From Clostridia bacterium (GTDB lineage Bacteria; Bacillota; Clostridia; Oscillospirales; Acutalibacteraceae): a stretch of DNA of 64,000 nt. The stretch lies in NCBI GenBank assembly GCA_900755895.1, contig CAAEIG010000125.1, positions 1-64,000 of the forward strand. The letters are read 5' to 3'. Positions 41,939 to 50,704 of this stretch are shown here, piece by piece. The first letter of the stretch is position 1, and each line of letters opens with the position of its first letter. A model generated the notes under the pieces. It was not told where the DNA came from. It did no database searches and saw only the letters and a program-made list of their open reading frames with translations. The translations under genes and the position numbers were made by a program.

Positions 41939-42519
41939 AAGCGGCTCTGCGCAAGGAGCTTGCCGCCCGGCGGAACGCTTTGCCGGATCGGGAGGCCAAA
42001 AGCCGCGCTATTGAAAAGCAGGTGCTGGCCCTGCCGGAGTACCTGCAAGCGGAAAGGCTGCTGCTCTATCTGAGCACCGGCAGCGAGGTGGATACCTGGG
42101 GTCTGCTGGAGAGAGCCCTGTGTCAGGGGAAGGCCGTGTTTGTCCCCCTCTGCTTGGATGGGGAGGGCCACATGGCTTTTTACCGGGTGAAATCCCGGGA
42201 GGATCTCAAAAAAGGCAGATTTGGAATCTGGGAGCCGGATCCAACGGTTTGTCCCCTTTTGGAGGAGCCGTCCGGCGCCCTTTGCCTGGTACCCGGGCTG
42301 GCCTTTGACCAGGCTGGTTACCGGCTAGGCTATGGAAAAGGATATTATGACCGCTTTTTGGCGGCCCATGCCGTGGAGGCTGTGGGACTGTGCTATGAGG
42401 AGCTGTTGCTTCCTCAGGTGCCCCGGCAGCCCTTGGATCAGCGGGTGGGTTGGCTTGTGACGGAAGCGGGGGCGAAGGCGGCTGCGGCCCCTGGCCCAGG
42501 AAAGGAAGGCTGCGTATGA
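41926..42519 (+). CDS. 5-formyltetrahydrofolate cyclo-ligase
   Basis: A 197-residue 5-FTHF cyclo-ligase (methenyl-THF synthetase): LRKELAARRNAL at the start and the strong GYRLGYGKGYYDRFL signature near residue 130. It returns the storage folate 5-formyl-THF to the active pool using ATP, which fits with ThyX upstream and purine synthesis downstream. Its start lies inside the end of the DJ-1 gene and its stop overlaps mltG (ATGA), so the three are coupled. Confidence 0.93.
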   Translation: MGDLKAALRKELAARRNALPDREAKSRAIEKQVLALPEYLQAERLLLYLSTGSEVDTWGLLERALCQGKAVFVPLCLDGEGHMAFYRVKSREDLKKGRFGIWEPDPTVCPLLEEPSGALCLVPGLAFDQAGYRLGYGKGYYDRFLAAHAVEAVGLCYEELLLPQVPRQPLDQRVGWLVTEAGAKAAAAPGPGKEGCV

Positions 42520-43802
42520 ACCAAGGACAGAATCCGAACGGTGGAAATCGTCCCACCGGGAACTTTAAGCTGAATATTGACCAGCGGGATTTGGCCACCG
42601 GCAACATTGACATGCCGGATCGCCGGAATCAGCCCCCTCGGCCGGAGTACTCCGTGAACAAGGCGTACATGACGGAGAAGGAGCGCCGTGCGGAGAAGAA
42701 GGCTCACAAGAAGCGCAACCGGCTGAAATCCCGGAAAAACCGGTGGATTTTCACCCTGGTGTGGCTGTGCATGGTGTTGCTGGTGTCCTTTACTCTGGCC
42801 AGCTATCTGATTCGCGGATCCAACGACTTCTTTGCCGTGGGCCGTGCCGAAGGTACCACCAGTGTCACCATTCCCGAGAATGTGACCATGGAGGAGCTGA
42901 CGAAGATCCTCTATGAGGCAGGAGCTATTAAGGAACCCCAGTTCTTTGACCTCTATTGCTCCATCACAGTGGACGAGGATGAGATGGAGTACTTCCAGCC
43001 CGGCACCTACCAGCTGGAAACCAATATGGACTATCAGGATATCATCAGCACTTTGCAGGGGGGCAGCGAGAGCAAGGAAGTGGTGTCTGTGACCTTCCCG
43101 GAGGGCGTCACTGCTCTGGAGGCCGCCGCGTTGCTGGAGGAGAACGAGGTCTGTTCCAGCGAGGATTTCCTGGCTGCCATCAACACTGCCGACTTTGACG
43201 AGTACACCATGATCGGGGAGATCACCAATGCCAGCGAGAAGTATTTCAAGCTGGAGGGTTATCTGTTCCCGGACACCTACCAGTTCTACAAGGGTGAGGA
43301 GATCGACTCGGTGGTGAGCAAGATGCTCTATAACTTCCAGAACCGGACCGCCGATCTGGAGGAGGATATTGCCAATTCCGGCATGACCATGGATCAGATT
43401 GTGATTCTGGCTTCCATCATTCAGCGAGAGGCAGCCAATACCCAGGATATGGCCAATGTCTCTGCGGTTCTCCACAATCGTCTGAGCTTTGGTGCGGACT
43501 ACGGCATTTACAGCCTGCAGTGCGACTCCACCATGTACTATCCCTACAAGACCGCCAGCGATGTTCCTGCTGAGGGTGCCCGTGCTTACGGCAATTATGA
43601 CACTTACCAGGTGCAGGGCCTGCCCGCCGGAGCCATCTGCAATCCCGGCCTGGACGCCATTGAGGCCGCGGTGCATCCCAATACCGAGGGCGATGCTCCC
43701 TATTACCTGTACTTCTGCCACGCTGCAGACGGCACAGCCTACTATGCTACCAATGAGGCTGACCACAACTACAACCGGCAGTTGGCCGGTCTGACGGAGT
43801 GA
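42516..43802 (+). CDS. mltG: Endolytic murein transglycosylase MltG
   Basis: A 428-residue YceG/MltG protein. A basic cytoplasmic segment of about 70 residues (rich in Arg/Lys, REKKAHKKRNRLKSRKNR-like) precedes one membrane helix (about 73-94, FTLVWLCMVLLVSFTLASYL) and the extracellular catalytic domain; the probable catalytic acid is Glu305 in ASIIQREAAN. It cuts nascent glycan strands during wall synthesis. The start ATG 42516 overlaps the upstream stop. It precedes a U32 protein, matching the yrrL-yrrO order known in B. subtilis. Confidence 0.93.
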   Translation: MNQGQNPNGGNRPTGNFKLNIDQRDLATGNIDMPDRRNQPPRPEYSVNKAYMTEKERRAEKKAHKKRNRLKSRKNRWIFTLVWLCMVLLVSFTLASYLIRGSNDFFAVGRAEGTTSVTIPENVTMEELTKILYEAGAIKEPQFFDLYCSITVDEDEMEYFQPGTYQLETNMDYQDIISTLQGGSESKEVVSVTFPEGVTALEAAALLEENEVCSSEDFLAAINTADFDEYTMIGEITNASEKYFKLEGYLFPDTYQFYKGEEIDSVVSKMLYNFQNRTADLEEDIANSGMTMDQIVILASIIQREAANTQDMANVSAVLHNRLSFGADYGIYSLQCDSTMYYPYKTASDVPAEGARAYGNYDTYQVQGLPAGAICNPGLDAIEAAVHPNTEGDAPYYLYFCHAADGTAYYATNEADHNYNRQLAGLTE

Positions 43803-43807
43803 TGACT

Positions 43808-45025
43808 ATGAAACACCAAAAGCCGGAGCTGCTCTCCCCGGCTGGAGATCGAGAGCGGCTGGAGGCCGCGGTGCGCTATGGCGCGGACGCGGTGTACTTG
43901 GCGGGGAAGAGCTTTGGCATGCGCTCAGCCCCGGCCAACTTCTCCCTGGAGGAGCTGGCAGATGCCGTGGCCTATTGCCATGCCCATGGAGTAAAGGTCT
44001 ATGTCACCTGCAATACTCTGCCCAGAAACGACGAGTTTGCAGAGATGCCCGCTTTTCTCTCCGCCTGCCAGGATATTGGAGTGGACGCCTTTATCATCTC
44101 CGACCTGGGGGTGCTGGCCTTGGCGAAGAAGGTGGCGCCCCAGGTGGAGCGTCATATCTCCACCCAGACGGGAATTGTCAATTACGCCGCTGCCCAGGTC
44201 TGTTGGGAGCTGGGGGCCAAGCGGGTAGTTTTAGCCCGGGAGGTGCCGCTCTCTGAGATCCAGGGGATCCGGGACAACACCGATCCCGATTTGGAGCTGG
44301 AGGCCTTTGTCCACGGAGCTATGTGCATGTCCTTTTCCGGGCGGTGCGTCATGAGCAACTATATGACCGGCAGGGATGCCAACCGGGGCCAGTGTGCCCA
44401 GCCCTGCCGCTGGGAGTACCACATCACCGAGGCTCAGCGTCCTGGGGAGGAATTCACCTTGGTCCAGGAGGAAAAGGGTGCCTACCTGTTCAATTCCAAC
44501 GACATGCGGATGATCGACTGCCTTCCTCAGATGATGGAGGCAGGTGTGTCCAGCTTAAAGATCGAAGGCCGCGCCAAGTCCGCCTACTATGTGGCATGTG
44601 TCACGGCGGCGTACCGGCGGGCCATCGACTTCGTGTGGGAGCATCCCGGTGAGCCCTTACCCCAGGATATCCTCCTGGAGACGGAGAAAATCAGCCATCG
44701 TCCCTATTCCCACGGCTTTTACTTTGGAGGCGAGCCCGGCCAGACGCTGGACCGCAGCCACTATGCCCGGGGGTATGAGCTGGTGGCCATCTGCCAGGGG
44801 AGGCAGGGAAACCTGCTTCAGCTGACCCAGCGGAACCGGTTTTTCCAAGGGCAGGAGGTGGATATCCTCCAGCCGGGGAAGCCCTCTTTTACCGCCACTC
44901 TGGACCGGATCTACAATCAGGACCGGGAGCCCATCAACGTAGCCCCTCACGCGGAGATGATGGTGTTCTGGGAAACTGACGCCCAGGTGGAAGAAGGCGC
45001 TTATTTGCGCATCAAAAAGAATTGA
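43808..45025 (+). CDS. U32 family protein, TrhP-like tRNA hydroxylation factor
   Basis: A 405-residue U32 'peptidase' family protein: ELLSPAGDRERLEAAVRYGAD at the start (split over residues 6-26) and the signature FVHGAMCMSFSGRC...RGQCAQPCRW with four conserved Cys that bind an iron-sulfur cluster. The closest characterised group is TrhP/YrrN-YrrO, which with prephenate hydroxylates uridine-34 of tRNA. Proteolysis is unlikely. Position right after mltG is as in B. subtilis. ATG 43802 overlaps the mltG stop; ATG 43808 is better spaced from CGGAG. A terminator follows. Confidence 0.85.
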   Translation: MKHQKPELLSPAGDRERLEAAVRYGADAVYLAGKSFGMRSAPANFSLEELADAVAYCHAHGVKVYVTCNTLPRNDEFAEMPAFLSACQDIGVDAFIISDLGVLALAKKVAPQVERHISTQTGIVNYAAAQVCWELGAKRVVLAREVPLSEIQGIRDNTDPDLELEAFVHGAMCMSFSGRCVMSNYMTGRDANRGQCAQPCRWEYHITEAQRPGEEFTLVQEEKGAYLFNSNDMRMIDCLPQMMEAGVSSLKIEGRAKSAYYVACVTAAYRRAIDFVWEHPGEPLPQDILLETEKISHRPYSHGFYFGGEPGQTLDRSHYARGYELVAICQGRQGNLLQLTQRNRFFQGQEVDILQPGKPSFTATLDRIYNQDREPINVAPHAEMMVFWETDAQVEEGAYLRIKKN

Positions 45026-45036
45026 GTTTCAACAGA

Positions 45037-45073
45037 AAAAGCTCTGCCGGTGGAAAATCCGGTGGAGCTTTTG
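45037..45073 (+). terminator. Terminator after the U32 gene
   Basis: AAAAGCTCTGCCGG (45037-45050) pairs with CCGGTGGAGCTTTT (45059-45072, two wobble pairs), loop of eight bases. It lies 12 bases after the U32 stop. Confidence 0.8.
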
Positions 45074-45141
45074 TGCGTGAAGGCTTCTGTTTTCCGACGG
45101 GAACGCATATCCTTTCCATAACCAGAGAAAGGAGCATTCCC

Positions 45142-46275
45142 ATGAAAAGATTCCGGCTTGGACTGCTTGCGGCGCTGACCTGTGCCGCGATGATACTGCC
45201 AATTCAACCTGCTCGGGCAGAGGGGCTGGAGGTCACCGCCCCTGCGGCTGTGCTGATGGACGCTGCCACCGGTACGGTGCTGTTTGAGAAAAATTCCCAT
45301 GAACAAAGACCCTGTGCTTCCATCACCAAGGTGATGACCCTGTGCTTGGTGTTCGAGGCCATAGATGATGGCCGGCTCTCCCTGGGGCAGACGCTGACTG
45401 CCTCCGCCCATGCTGCATCCATGGGCGGCTCGGATATCTGGCTGGAGGAGGGGGAGCAGATGACCGTGGACGATCTGCTGAAAGCCACGGTGATTATGAG
45501 TGCCAATGATGCGGCCGTAGTGTTGGCGGAAGCGGTCTCCGGCAGCGAGGACGCCTTTGTTGCAGCCATGAACGACAAAGCCCAGGAGCTGGGGATGGAG
45601 GACACCACCTTCAAAAACTGCAACGGCCTGGACGAAGAGGGCCACCTGACCAGCGCCCATGACGTGGCATTGATGAGCCGGGAGCTGATCACCCACGAAA
45701 AGATCTACGACTATACCCTCACCTGGATGGACACTGTCCGAGGAGGGGAGACTCAGTTGGTGAACACCAATAAGCTGATCCGTTCCTATCCCGGGATCAC
45801 TGGCTTGAAGACGGGCACCACCGGGGACGCGGGCAGCTGTATTACAGCCACGGCCCAGCGGGATGGCTTGGACCTCATCGCCGTGGTGCTGGGGGCGGAC
45901 TCCACTGACCACCGTTTCCAGGACGCCGCAGCCCTGCTGGATTACGGCTTTGCCGGTTGGCAAAGCGTGCAGCCGGAATCCCCCGCATTGGAGCCGGTCC
46001 CCGTCCAGAAGGGTATGGAGGAGTTTGTCAATCCAGTTATAGGGGAGGTTCCCAAGCTGCTGCTTCAGGCGGGCAACGCCGGGGAGGTGGAGCAGCAGGT
46101 GACCTATCAGGAGCTGGTGGCGCCGGTAAAGCAAGGGGACGTGATTGGTCAAGTGACCTACCGGCTGGGCGGTGAGACCTTGGCAGAGGTGGAACTCACT
46201 GCGGAAACGGATGTGGAAGCTATCACTTTTTCCTCGGCTTTGGGATGGCTGCTGCAGGGGCTGTTCACCTTGTGA
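45142..46275 (+). CDS. dacF: D-alanyl-D-alanine carboxypeptidase, DacF type
   Basis: A 377-residue penicillin-binding protein 5-like carboxypeptidase. An N-terminal signal peptide (KRFRLGLLAALTCAAMILP, cut near ARA-E) is followed by active-site Ser60-x-x-Lys63 in ASITK, SAN in IMSANDAAV and KTG in GLKTGTTGDAG. A beta-sheet PBP5 C-terminal domain (about 280-360) and a hydrophobic C-terminal end (FSSALGWLLQGLFTL) probably hold it on the membrane. It trims the terminal D-Ala of peptidoglycan stems. The ATG at 45142 has AAAGGAGC upstream; the open frame before it is not used. Confidence 0.92.
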   Translation: MKRFRLGLLAALTCAAMILPIQPARAEGLEVTAPAAVLMDAATGTVLFEKNSHEQRPCASITKVMTLCLVFEAIDDGRLSLGQTLTASAHAASMGGSDIWLEEGEQMTVDDLLKATVIMSANDAAVVLAEAVSGSEDAFVAAMNDKAQELGMEDTTFKNCNGLDEEGHLTSAHDVALMSRELITHEKIYDYTLTWMDTVRGGETQLVNTNKLIRSYPGITGLKTGTTGDAGSCITATAQRDGLDLIAVVLGADSTDHRFQDAAALLDYGFAGWQSVQPESPALEPVPVQKGMEEFVNPVIGEVPKLLLQAGNAGEVEQQVTYQELVAPVKQGDVIGQVTYRLGGETLAEVELTAETDVEAITFSSALGWLLQGLFTL

Positions 46276-46318
46276 CGAGACAATTTTTTAACTTTTCTGG
46301 AAATAGTGCGGTATAAAC

Positions 46319-46347
46319 TTGCAAAACCCCTCAACTTATTGTAGAAT
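46319..46347 (+). promoter_or_regulatory. Promoter of pgi
   Basis: TTGCAA at 46319-46324 and TAGAAT at 46342-46347, spacer 17, followed by a leader of about 90 bases. Confidence 0.65.
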
Positions 46348-46354
46348 AGAAGCA

Positions 46355-46443
46355 CAAAGAACGGCGTCCCCTCCTCCCGCGGTGGGAGGCCGGACAGTGT
46401 TCCGGGGCCGGGGGATCACGATAAAACCAAGGAGGTTTTTGCA
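46355..46443 (+). promoter_or_regulatory. Structured pgi leader
   Basis: The leader has hairpins CCTCCC/GGGAGG (46373-46389) and CCGGA/TCCGG (46390-46405). Close to the start, AAAACC (46423-46428) can pair with GGTTTT (46434-46439) and thereby enclose the AAGGAGG ribosome site, whose last two G lie in the stem. No known riboswitch was recognised. Confidence 0.45.
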
Positions 46444-47784
46444 ATGCCGCTGAAATTGGAAGCCGGTTATTTGAATGGTTTTGTTTCTCAGCATGAGTAT
46501 GAGGCCATTGCGCCCCAGGTGAAAACCGCTCATGAGCAGCTCATGGCCAAGACGGGTATGGGCAATGATTTTTTGGGCTGGGTGGATCTGCCCACTCAGT
46601 ATGATAAGGAGGAATTTGCCCGCATCAAGGCAGCCGCCAAGAAGATCCAGGGCAATTCCGACGTGTTTGTGGTCATCGGCATCGGCGGGTCTTATCTGGG
46701 CGCCCGTGCCGCCATTGAGTTTTTGAAGTCTGAAAAGTACAACGACCTGCGCAAGGATACCCCCGCTATCTACTTTGCGGGCAACAGCATCAGCTCCACC
46801 GCTTTGGCCGAGCTGGTCGCCATCTGCGAGGGGAAGGACATCTCCATCAACATGATCTCCAAATCCGGCACCACCACGGAGCCGGCCATTGCCTTCCGGG
46901 TGTTCCGGGAGCTTTTGGAGAAAAAGTACGGTAAGGAAGGTGCTCGGGAGCGCATCTTCTGCACCACTGACAAGGCTCGGGGCACTTTGAAGCACCTGGC
47001 TGACGAAGAGGGCTATGAGACCTTTGTGGTGCCCGATGATGTGGGCGGCCGCTACTCCGTGCTCACCGCTGTGGGCCTGCTGCCCATCGCTGTGGCCGGT
47101 GCCGATATTGACGCTCTGATGGCTGGCGCTGCTAAGGCCATGGAGAAGTACAACGATCCTTCCCTGGATAACAACGACTGTTACAAGTATGCGGCAATCC
47201 GCAACATTCTTTACAATAAGGGCAAGTGCACCGAGGTCATGGTCAGCTATGAGCCCTGCTACGCCATGATGAACGAGTGGTGGAAGCAGCTCTACGGCGA
47301 GAGCGAGGGCAAGGACAATAAGGGCCTGTTCCCCGCATCCGTTGTGTTCTCCACTGACCTGCACTCCCTGGGCCAGTATATTCAGGATGGCCGCCGCACC
47401 CTGTTTGAGACCGTGGTGCTCATTGACGAGCCTAAGCACCAGATCACCCTGGGCAAGGATCCCACCGATGTGGACGGCCTGAACTACCTGGAGGGCCGCA
47501 CCATGGCCTTCATCAACGAGAAGGCTTTTGAGGGCACTGTGTTGGCTCACAACGACGGCGGCGTACCCAATGTGGTCATTCACGCCAGCGATTTCTCCGA
47601 GGACACCCTGGGCCAGCTGATCTACTTCTTTGAGAAGGCCTGCGCCATTTCCGGCTATCTGCTGGGTGTCAATCCCTTTGACCAGCCCGGTGTGGAGAGC
47701 TATAAGAAGAATATGTTTGCCCTGCTGGGCAAGCCCGGCTATGAGGAGGCCAAGGCGGAGCTGGAGAAGCGTCTCTCCCGCTGA
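46444..47784 (+). CDS. pgi: Glucose-6-phosphate isomerase
   Basis: A 446-residue Firmicutes-type phosphoglucose isomerase. Sugar-phosphate binding loops GIGGSYLGARA (about 78-88) and SKSGTTTEPA (about 140); the C-terminal signature is QPGVESYKKNMFALLG. It interconverts glucose-6-phosphate and fructose-6-phosphate, the latter being the GlmS substrate (glmS at 61746). Own promoter and leader; a small P-loop gene follows 66 bases later. Confidence 0.96.
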   Translation: MPLKLEAGYLNGFVSQHEYEAIAPQVKTAHEQLMAKTGMGNDFLGWVDLPTQYDKEEFARIKAAAKKIQGNSDVFVVIGIGGSYLGARAAIEFLKSEKYNDLRKDTPAIYFAGNSISSTALAELVAICEGKDISINMISKSGTTTEPAIAFRVFRELLEKKYGKEGARERIFCTTDKARGTLKHLADEEGYETFVVPDDVGGRYSVLTAVGLLPIAVAGADIDALMAGAAKAMEKYNDPSLDNNDCYKYAAIRNILYNKGKCTEVMVSYEPCYAMMNEWWKQLYGESEGKDNKGLFPASVVFSTDLHSLGQYIQDGRRTLFETVVLIDEPKHQITLGKDPTDVDGLNYLEGRTMAFINEKAFEGTVLAHNDGGVPNVVIHASDFSEDTLGQLIYFFEKACAISGYLLGVNPFDQPGVESYKKNMFALLGKPGYEEAKAELEKRLSR

Positions 47785-47850
47785 GGGCAACCATTTGCTG
47801 ACCCCCGCTCCCCTGGGGCGGAAGAATAAAAAATAAAGGAGAGTTGTAGA

Positions 47851-48264
47851 ATGATTACTCTTTTGACTGGCAAAAAAGGCTCCGGCAAGACCAAGAAGCT
47901 CATCGACATGGCCAACGCTGCTGTGGAGAAGTCCAATGGCAACGTGGTGGTGATTGAGAAGGGTCTGAAGCTTACCTATGATATTTCCCACAATGCCCGT
48001 TTAATCGACATTGACGCCTATGATGTGCAGGGCGGCAAGGGCCTGTATGGGTTCCTGGCAGGCATTTGCGCTGGTAACTATGACGTCACCGATGTCTTTG
48101 TGGATTCCACTTTGAAGATCACTGGCACCGGAGCTGAGGTGCTGGCCCCCCTGGTTGAGGAGCTCAAGCACCTCTCCGAGGAGTCCAAGGCCAACTTTGT
48201 GCTTTCTATCTCTGCTGCTGACGAGGAGATCCCCGAGAGCGTGCGGGATTGCGTGGCGAAATAA
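47851..48264 (+). CDS. Small P-loop ATP-binding protein of unknown function
   Basis: A 137-residue protein with a Walker A motif GKKGSGKT at residues 7-14 at the very N terminus and an acidic strand DVFVDSTLKITG (about 82-93) that may be Walker B. No further domain was recognised. Such small NTPases occur widely in Oscillospiraceae-type genomes as hypothetical proteins. Its start has AAAGGAGAG upstream and it lies 66 bases after pgi with no terminator between, so it may be co-transcribed with pgi. A terminator follows. Confidence 0.7.
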   Translation: MITLLTGKKGSGKTKKLIDMANAAVEKSNGNVVVIEKGLKLTYDISHNARLIDIDAYDVQGGKGLYGFLAGICAGNYDVTDVFVDSTLKITGTGAEVLAPLVEELKHLSEESKANFVLSISAADEEIPESVRDCVAK

Positions 48265-48284
48265 GCCTGGGATTTTGAGAAAAG

Positions 48285-48318
48285 GGGCTGTTGCAAAAGG
48301 CGCAACAGCCCTCTTTTG
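48285..48318 (+). terminator. Terminator after the P-loop gene
   Basis: GGGCTGTTGC (48285-48294) / GCAACAGCCC (48302-48311), loop of seven, then TCTTTTG. Confidence 0.9.
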
Positions 48319-48342
48319 TGCCCGTCAGGGTGCAAAAAGAGC

Positions 48343-48371
48343 TTGACAATAGAAACGGCCTTTATTATAAT
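48343..48371 (+). promoter_or_regulatory. Consensus promoter of yceD-rpmF
   Basis: TTGACA at 48343-48348 and TATAAT at 48366-48371 with a 17-base spacer: perfect sigma-A consensus, fitting a ribosomal protein operon. Confidence 0.92.
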
Positions 48372-48398
48372 ATATCAGTACGGCATGAAGGTGGAGTT

Positions 48399-48890
48399 AT
48401 GACCATAGATCTTCGCAAATATTATCTTGGCGCCAGCGAAACGCTGGAGTGGGAAATGGATCTTTCCGAAATGGAATTGGGCGGTGTCAAGCCGTTTTGT
48501 GCGCCGGTAAAGGTTCATGCAGAGCTAAAAGGTTCGCCCGCATCGGTGGAGCTGAGCGGTTGGGCAGTCTATACCATGACCATGCCCTGTGACCGCTGTT
48601 TTGAGCTGACTACCCAAGAGCACAAGCTGGACCTGTTCCACACCGTGGTGCGGGAGCTCAGCGACGAAGAGGACAACGACGGGGAGTTTGTTCTGGCGCC
48701 GGATGATACGCTGGATCTGGACGAGCTGCTCACGGAGGATCTGTTGTTGGATGTACCCAGCAAATTTCTCTGTTCCCCGGACTGTAAGGGATTGTGTCCC
48801 AGCTGTGGCAAGAACCTGAATCATGGGGATTGCGATTGTCAGCAAGACACGGTGGATCCCAGACTGGCCATCCTGAAGGAGCTGCTATAA
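48399..48890 (+). CDS. yceD: DUF177/YceD 23S rRNA accumulation protein
   Basis: A 163-residue YceD (DUF177) protein with the family core CDRCFELTTQ (about residue 66) and a C-terminal Cys cluster CSPDCKGLCPSCGKNLNHGDC (kept short: four Cys pairs within 25 residues) probably binding zinc. YceD homologues are needed for normal 23S rRNA levels and nearly always precede rpmF, as here. ATG 48399 follows GGTGGAG; the upstream open frame crosses the promoter and is discarded. Confidence 0.92.
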   Translation: MTIDLRKYYLGASETLEWEMDLSEMELGGVKPFCAPVKVHAELKGSPASVELSGWAVYTMTMPCDRCFELTTQEHKLDLFHTVVRELSDEEDNDGEFVLAPDDTLDLDELLTEDLLLDVPSKFLCSPDCKGLCPSCGKNLNHGDCDCQQDTVDPRLAILKELL

Positions 48891-49003
48891 GGCGGCGAAA
48901 GCTTGTGCCGGACAAGTTGTGTGAAAACTGAACTGTAAGGTTTGCGATTGTGAGCCTTGCGGCAGGAATATCATCCCCCAGAGATGAAGGAGGTGTACCC
49001 CAA

Positions 49004-49186
49004 ATGGCAGTACCCAAGAGGAAAGTATCCAGCGCTCGGCAGAATAAGCGGCGTTCCAATGTGTGGAAGCTCCAGGCTCCCGCCCTTATGAGATGCCCCC
49101 AGTGCGGCGAGTATAAGGCACCTCACAGAGTTTGCGGCAATTGCGGCTACTACAACGGCCGTGCCGTGGTGAAGAAGGACGCTTAA
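49004..49186 (+). CDS. rpmF: 50S ribosomal protein L32
   Basis: A 60-residue zinc-ribbon L32: AVPKRKVSSARQNKRRSN at the N terminus, then CPQC and CGNC for a Cys4 zinc site (the zinc-dependent form). The start ATG 49004 has GAAGGAGGTG upstream at 48986-48995; 113 bases follow yceD. Normal length. Confidence 0.97.
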   Translation: MAVPKRKVSSARQNKRRSNVWKLQAPALMRCPQCGEYKAPHRVCGNCGYYNGRAVVKKDA

Positions 49187-49202
49187 ATTTGTTGGTATGC
49201 TG

Positions 49203-49241
49203 AGAAGGGAACGCGGGCCATGCGCTCCCTTCTTTATTTTT
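49203..49241 (+). terminator. Terminator of yceD-rpmF
   Basis: AGAAGGGA (49203-49210) pairs with TCCCTTCT (49226-49233), extended inward by an ACGC/GCGC pairing, then a T-rich tail TTATTTTT. Confidence 0.8.
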
Positions 49242-49286
49242 ACCGGCAGGTTTTGTGGGAACCTGTCGGAAGAGGAGGCTGGGAAA

Positions 49287-50642
49287 ATGGCGGTAAAGAT
49301 TGACGGCGTGGCGGAGAAGAGCCGGGCACAGCGGGCGGGCATTCAGCCCGGGGACGTGCTGGTGTCCATCAACGGTCATGAGATTGTGGACGTGCTGGAC
49401 TACCGCTTTTTTGAGACCGAGCGGGAACTGCGTCTGTCCCTGACCCGGGAGGGAGCGCCCTATGAGGTAGAGCTGGTAAAACCCCAGTACGCGGAGATCG
49501 GGCTGGAATTTTCCACCTACCTCATGGACGAGCAACGCTCCTGCCGGAACAAGTGCATCTTCTGCTTTATCGACCAGCTGCCCCGGGGCATGCGGAAGAC
49601 CCTGTACTTCAAGGACGATGATGACCGGCTGTCCTTCTTGTTTGGCAACTACATCACCCTGACCAATATCGACGACCGGGAAGTGGACCGCATCTTGCAA
49701 ATGCACATCAGCCCCATCAATGTGTCGGTCCACACCATGGACCCGGAGCTGCGGTGTAAGATGATGCACAACCGTTTCGCCGGGGATTCCCTCCGGCACC
49801 TGTACCGGTTAGCCCAGGGCGGGATCAAGCTCAACTGTCAGATTGTCCTGTGTCCCGGGGTCAATGACGGCCCGGCTTTGGAGCACACCCTGGAGGAGTT
49901 CTGGTCCTTGGGGGAAGGGCTCCTCAGTGTGGCCTGCGTGCCGGTGGGCCTGACCCGCTATCGGGAGGGTTTGTACCCCCTGACCCCCTTCAACCAGCAG
50001 ACAGCCGGGGAAGCCCTGGACATTCTGGAGCGTTGGGGTGACCGGTGGAAGCAGGAGCGGGGCAGCCGGGTGGTGTACGGCTCGGACGAGCTGTACTTGT
50101 TGGCCCAGCGGCCCATCCCGCCCCTGGAGTTCTACGAGGACTTCCCCCAGATCGAAAACGGCGTGGGGATGCTGCGGAACCTCCAGGACGAGTTTGACTG
50201 GGCTTTGGAGGATCTAGAACTGCCGGACCTGCCCCGGAAGGTGACCATTCCCACCGGGGAGTGCGGGTATGCTTTCCTGAACCAGCTCCTTGACGGATTG
50301 CGGCAGAAATGCCATAATATTAGTATTGACCTGGTGCCGGTGAAGAACGACTTTTTTGGCGGCACGGTGAACGTCACCGGCCTGTTGACGGGCCAGGATA
50401 TTTTGAAGAACCTCAAAGGCCGGGACCTGGGGGACCAGGTGCTTTTGGCCACCAATATGCTCAGGGCTGGGGAGGATGTGTTCCTGGACGACATGACCGT
50501 GGAGCAGCTCTCTCAGCAGCTGGGGGTCCCCGCAGTGCGGGTGGGTCCCACGGGGGAGGCGCTGGTGTGCGCTATCGTTGGTCTGCCTGCCCCGGAAACG
50601 CCGGGTTATAACCCCTATGAGGGTGCTTGGGAGCATCGCTGA
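49287..50642 (+). CDS. DUF512 radical-SAM-like protein with N-terminal PDZ domain
   Basis: A 451-residue protein of the DUF512 family. Residues 1-65 form a PDZ-like domain (SRAQRAGIQPGDVLVSINGHE); then an iron-sulfur motif Cys86-x3-Cys90-x2-Cys93 (CRNKCIFCFIDQLP) and a radical SAM-like barrel (NVSVHTMDPELRCKM), ending in the DUF512 domain (about 260-440). In Firmicutes the gene regularly precedes der; a ribosome-assembly link is inferred from this. ATG 49287 has GAGGAGG 8 bases upstream. The chemistry is not known to me. Confidence 0.85.
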   Translation: MAVKIDGVAEKSRAQRAGIQPGDVLVSINGHEIVDVLDYRFFETERELRLSLTREGAPYEVELVKPQYAEIGLEFSTYLMDEQRSCRNKCIFCFIDQLPRGMRKTLYFKDDDDRLSFLFGNYITLTNIDDREVDRILQMHISPINVSVHTMDPELRCKMMHNRFAGDSLRHLYRLAQGGIKLNCQIVLCPGVNDGPALEHTLEEFWSLGEGLLSVACVPVGLTRYREGLYPLTPFNQQTAGEALDILERWGDRWKQERGSRVVYGSDELYLLAQRPIPPLEFYEDFPQIENGVGMLRNLQDEFDWALEDLELPDLPRKVTIPTGECGYAFLNQLLDGLRQKCHNISIDLVPVKNDFFGGTVNVTGLLTGQDILKNLKGRDLGDQVLLATNMLRAGEDVFLDDMTVEQLSQQLGVPAVRVGPTGEALVCAIVGLPAPETPGYNPYEGAWEHR

Positions 50643-50704
50643 GGAAGTTCAAATCATACAGGGGGCGCGCCCCTGTTTCCATAGTAGAAAGGATGGACGG
50701 GAAT

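Noticed and set aside
46336..47991. Long antisense frame (551 codons) over pgi
   Set aside because: It spans pgi and its promoter region and has no homology-like motif; a shadow of the pgi frame.
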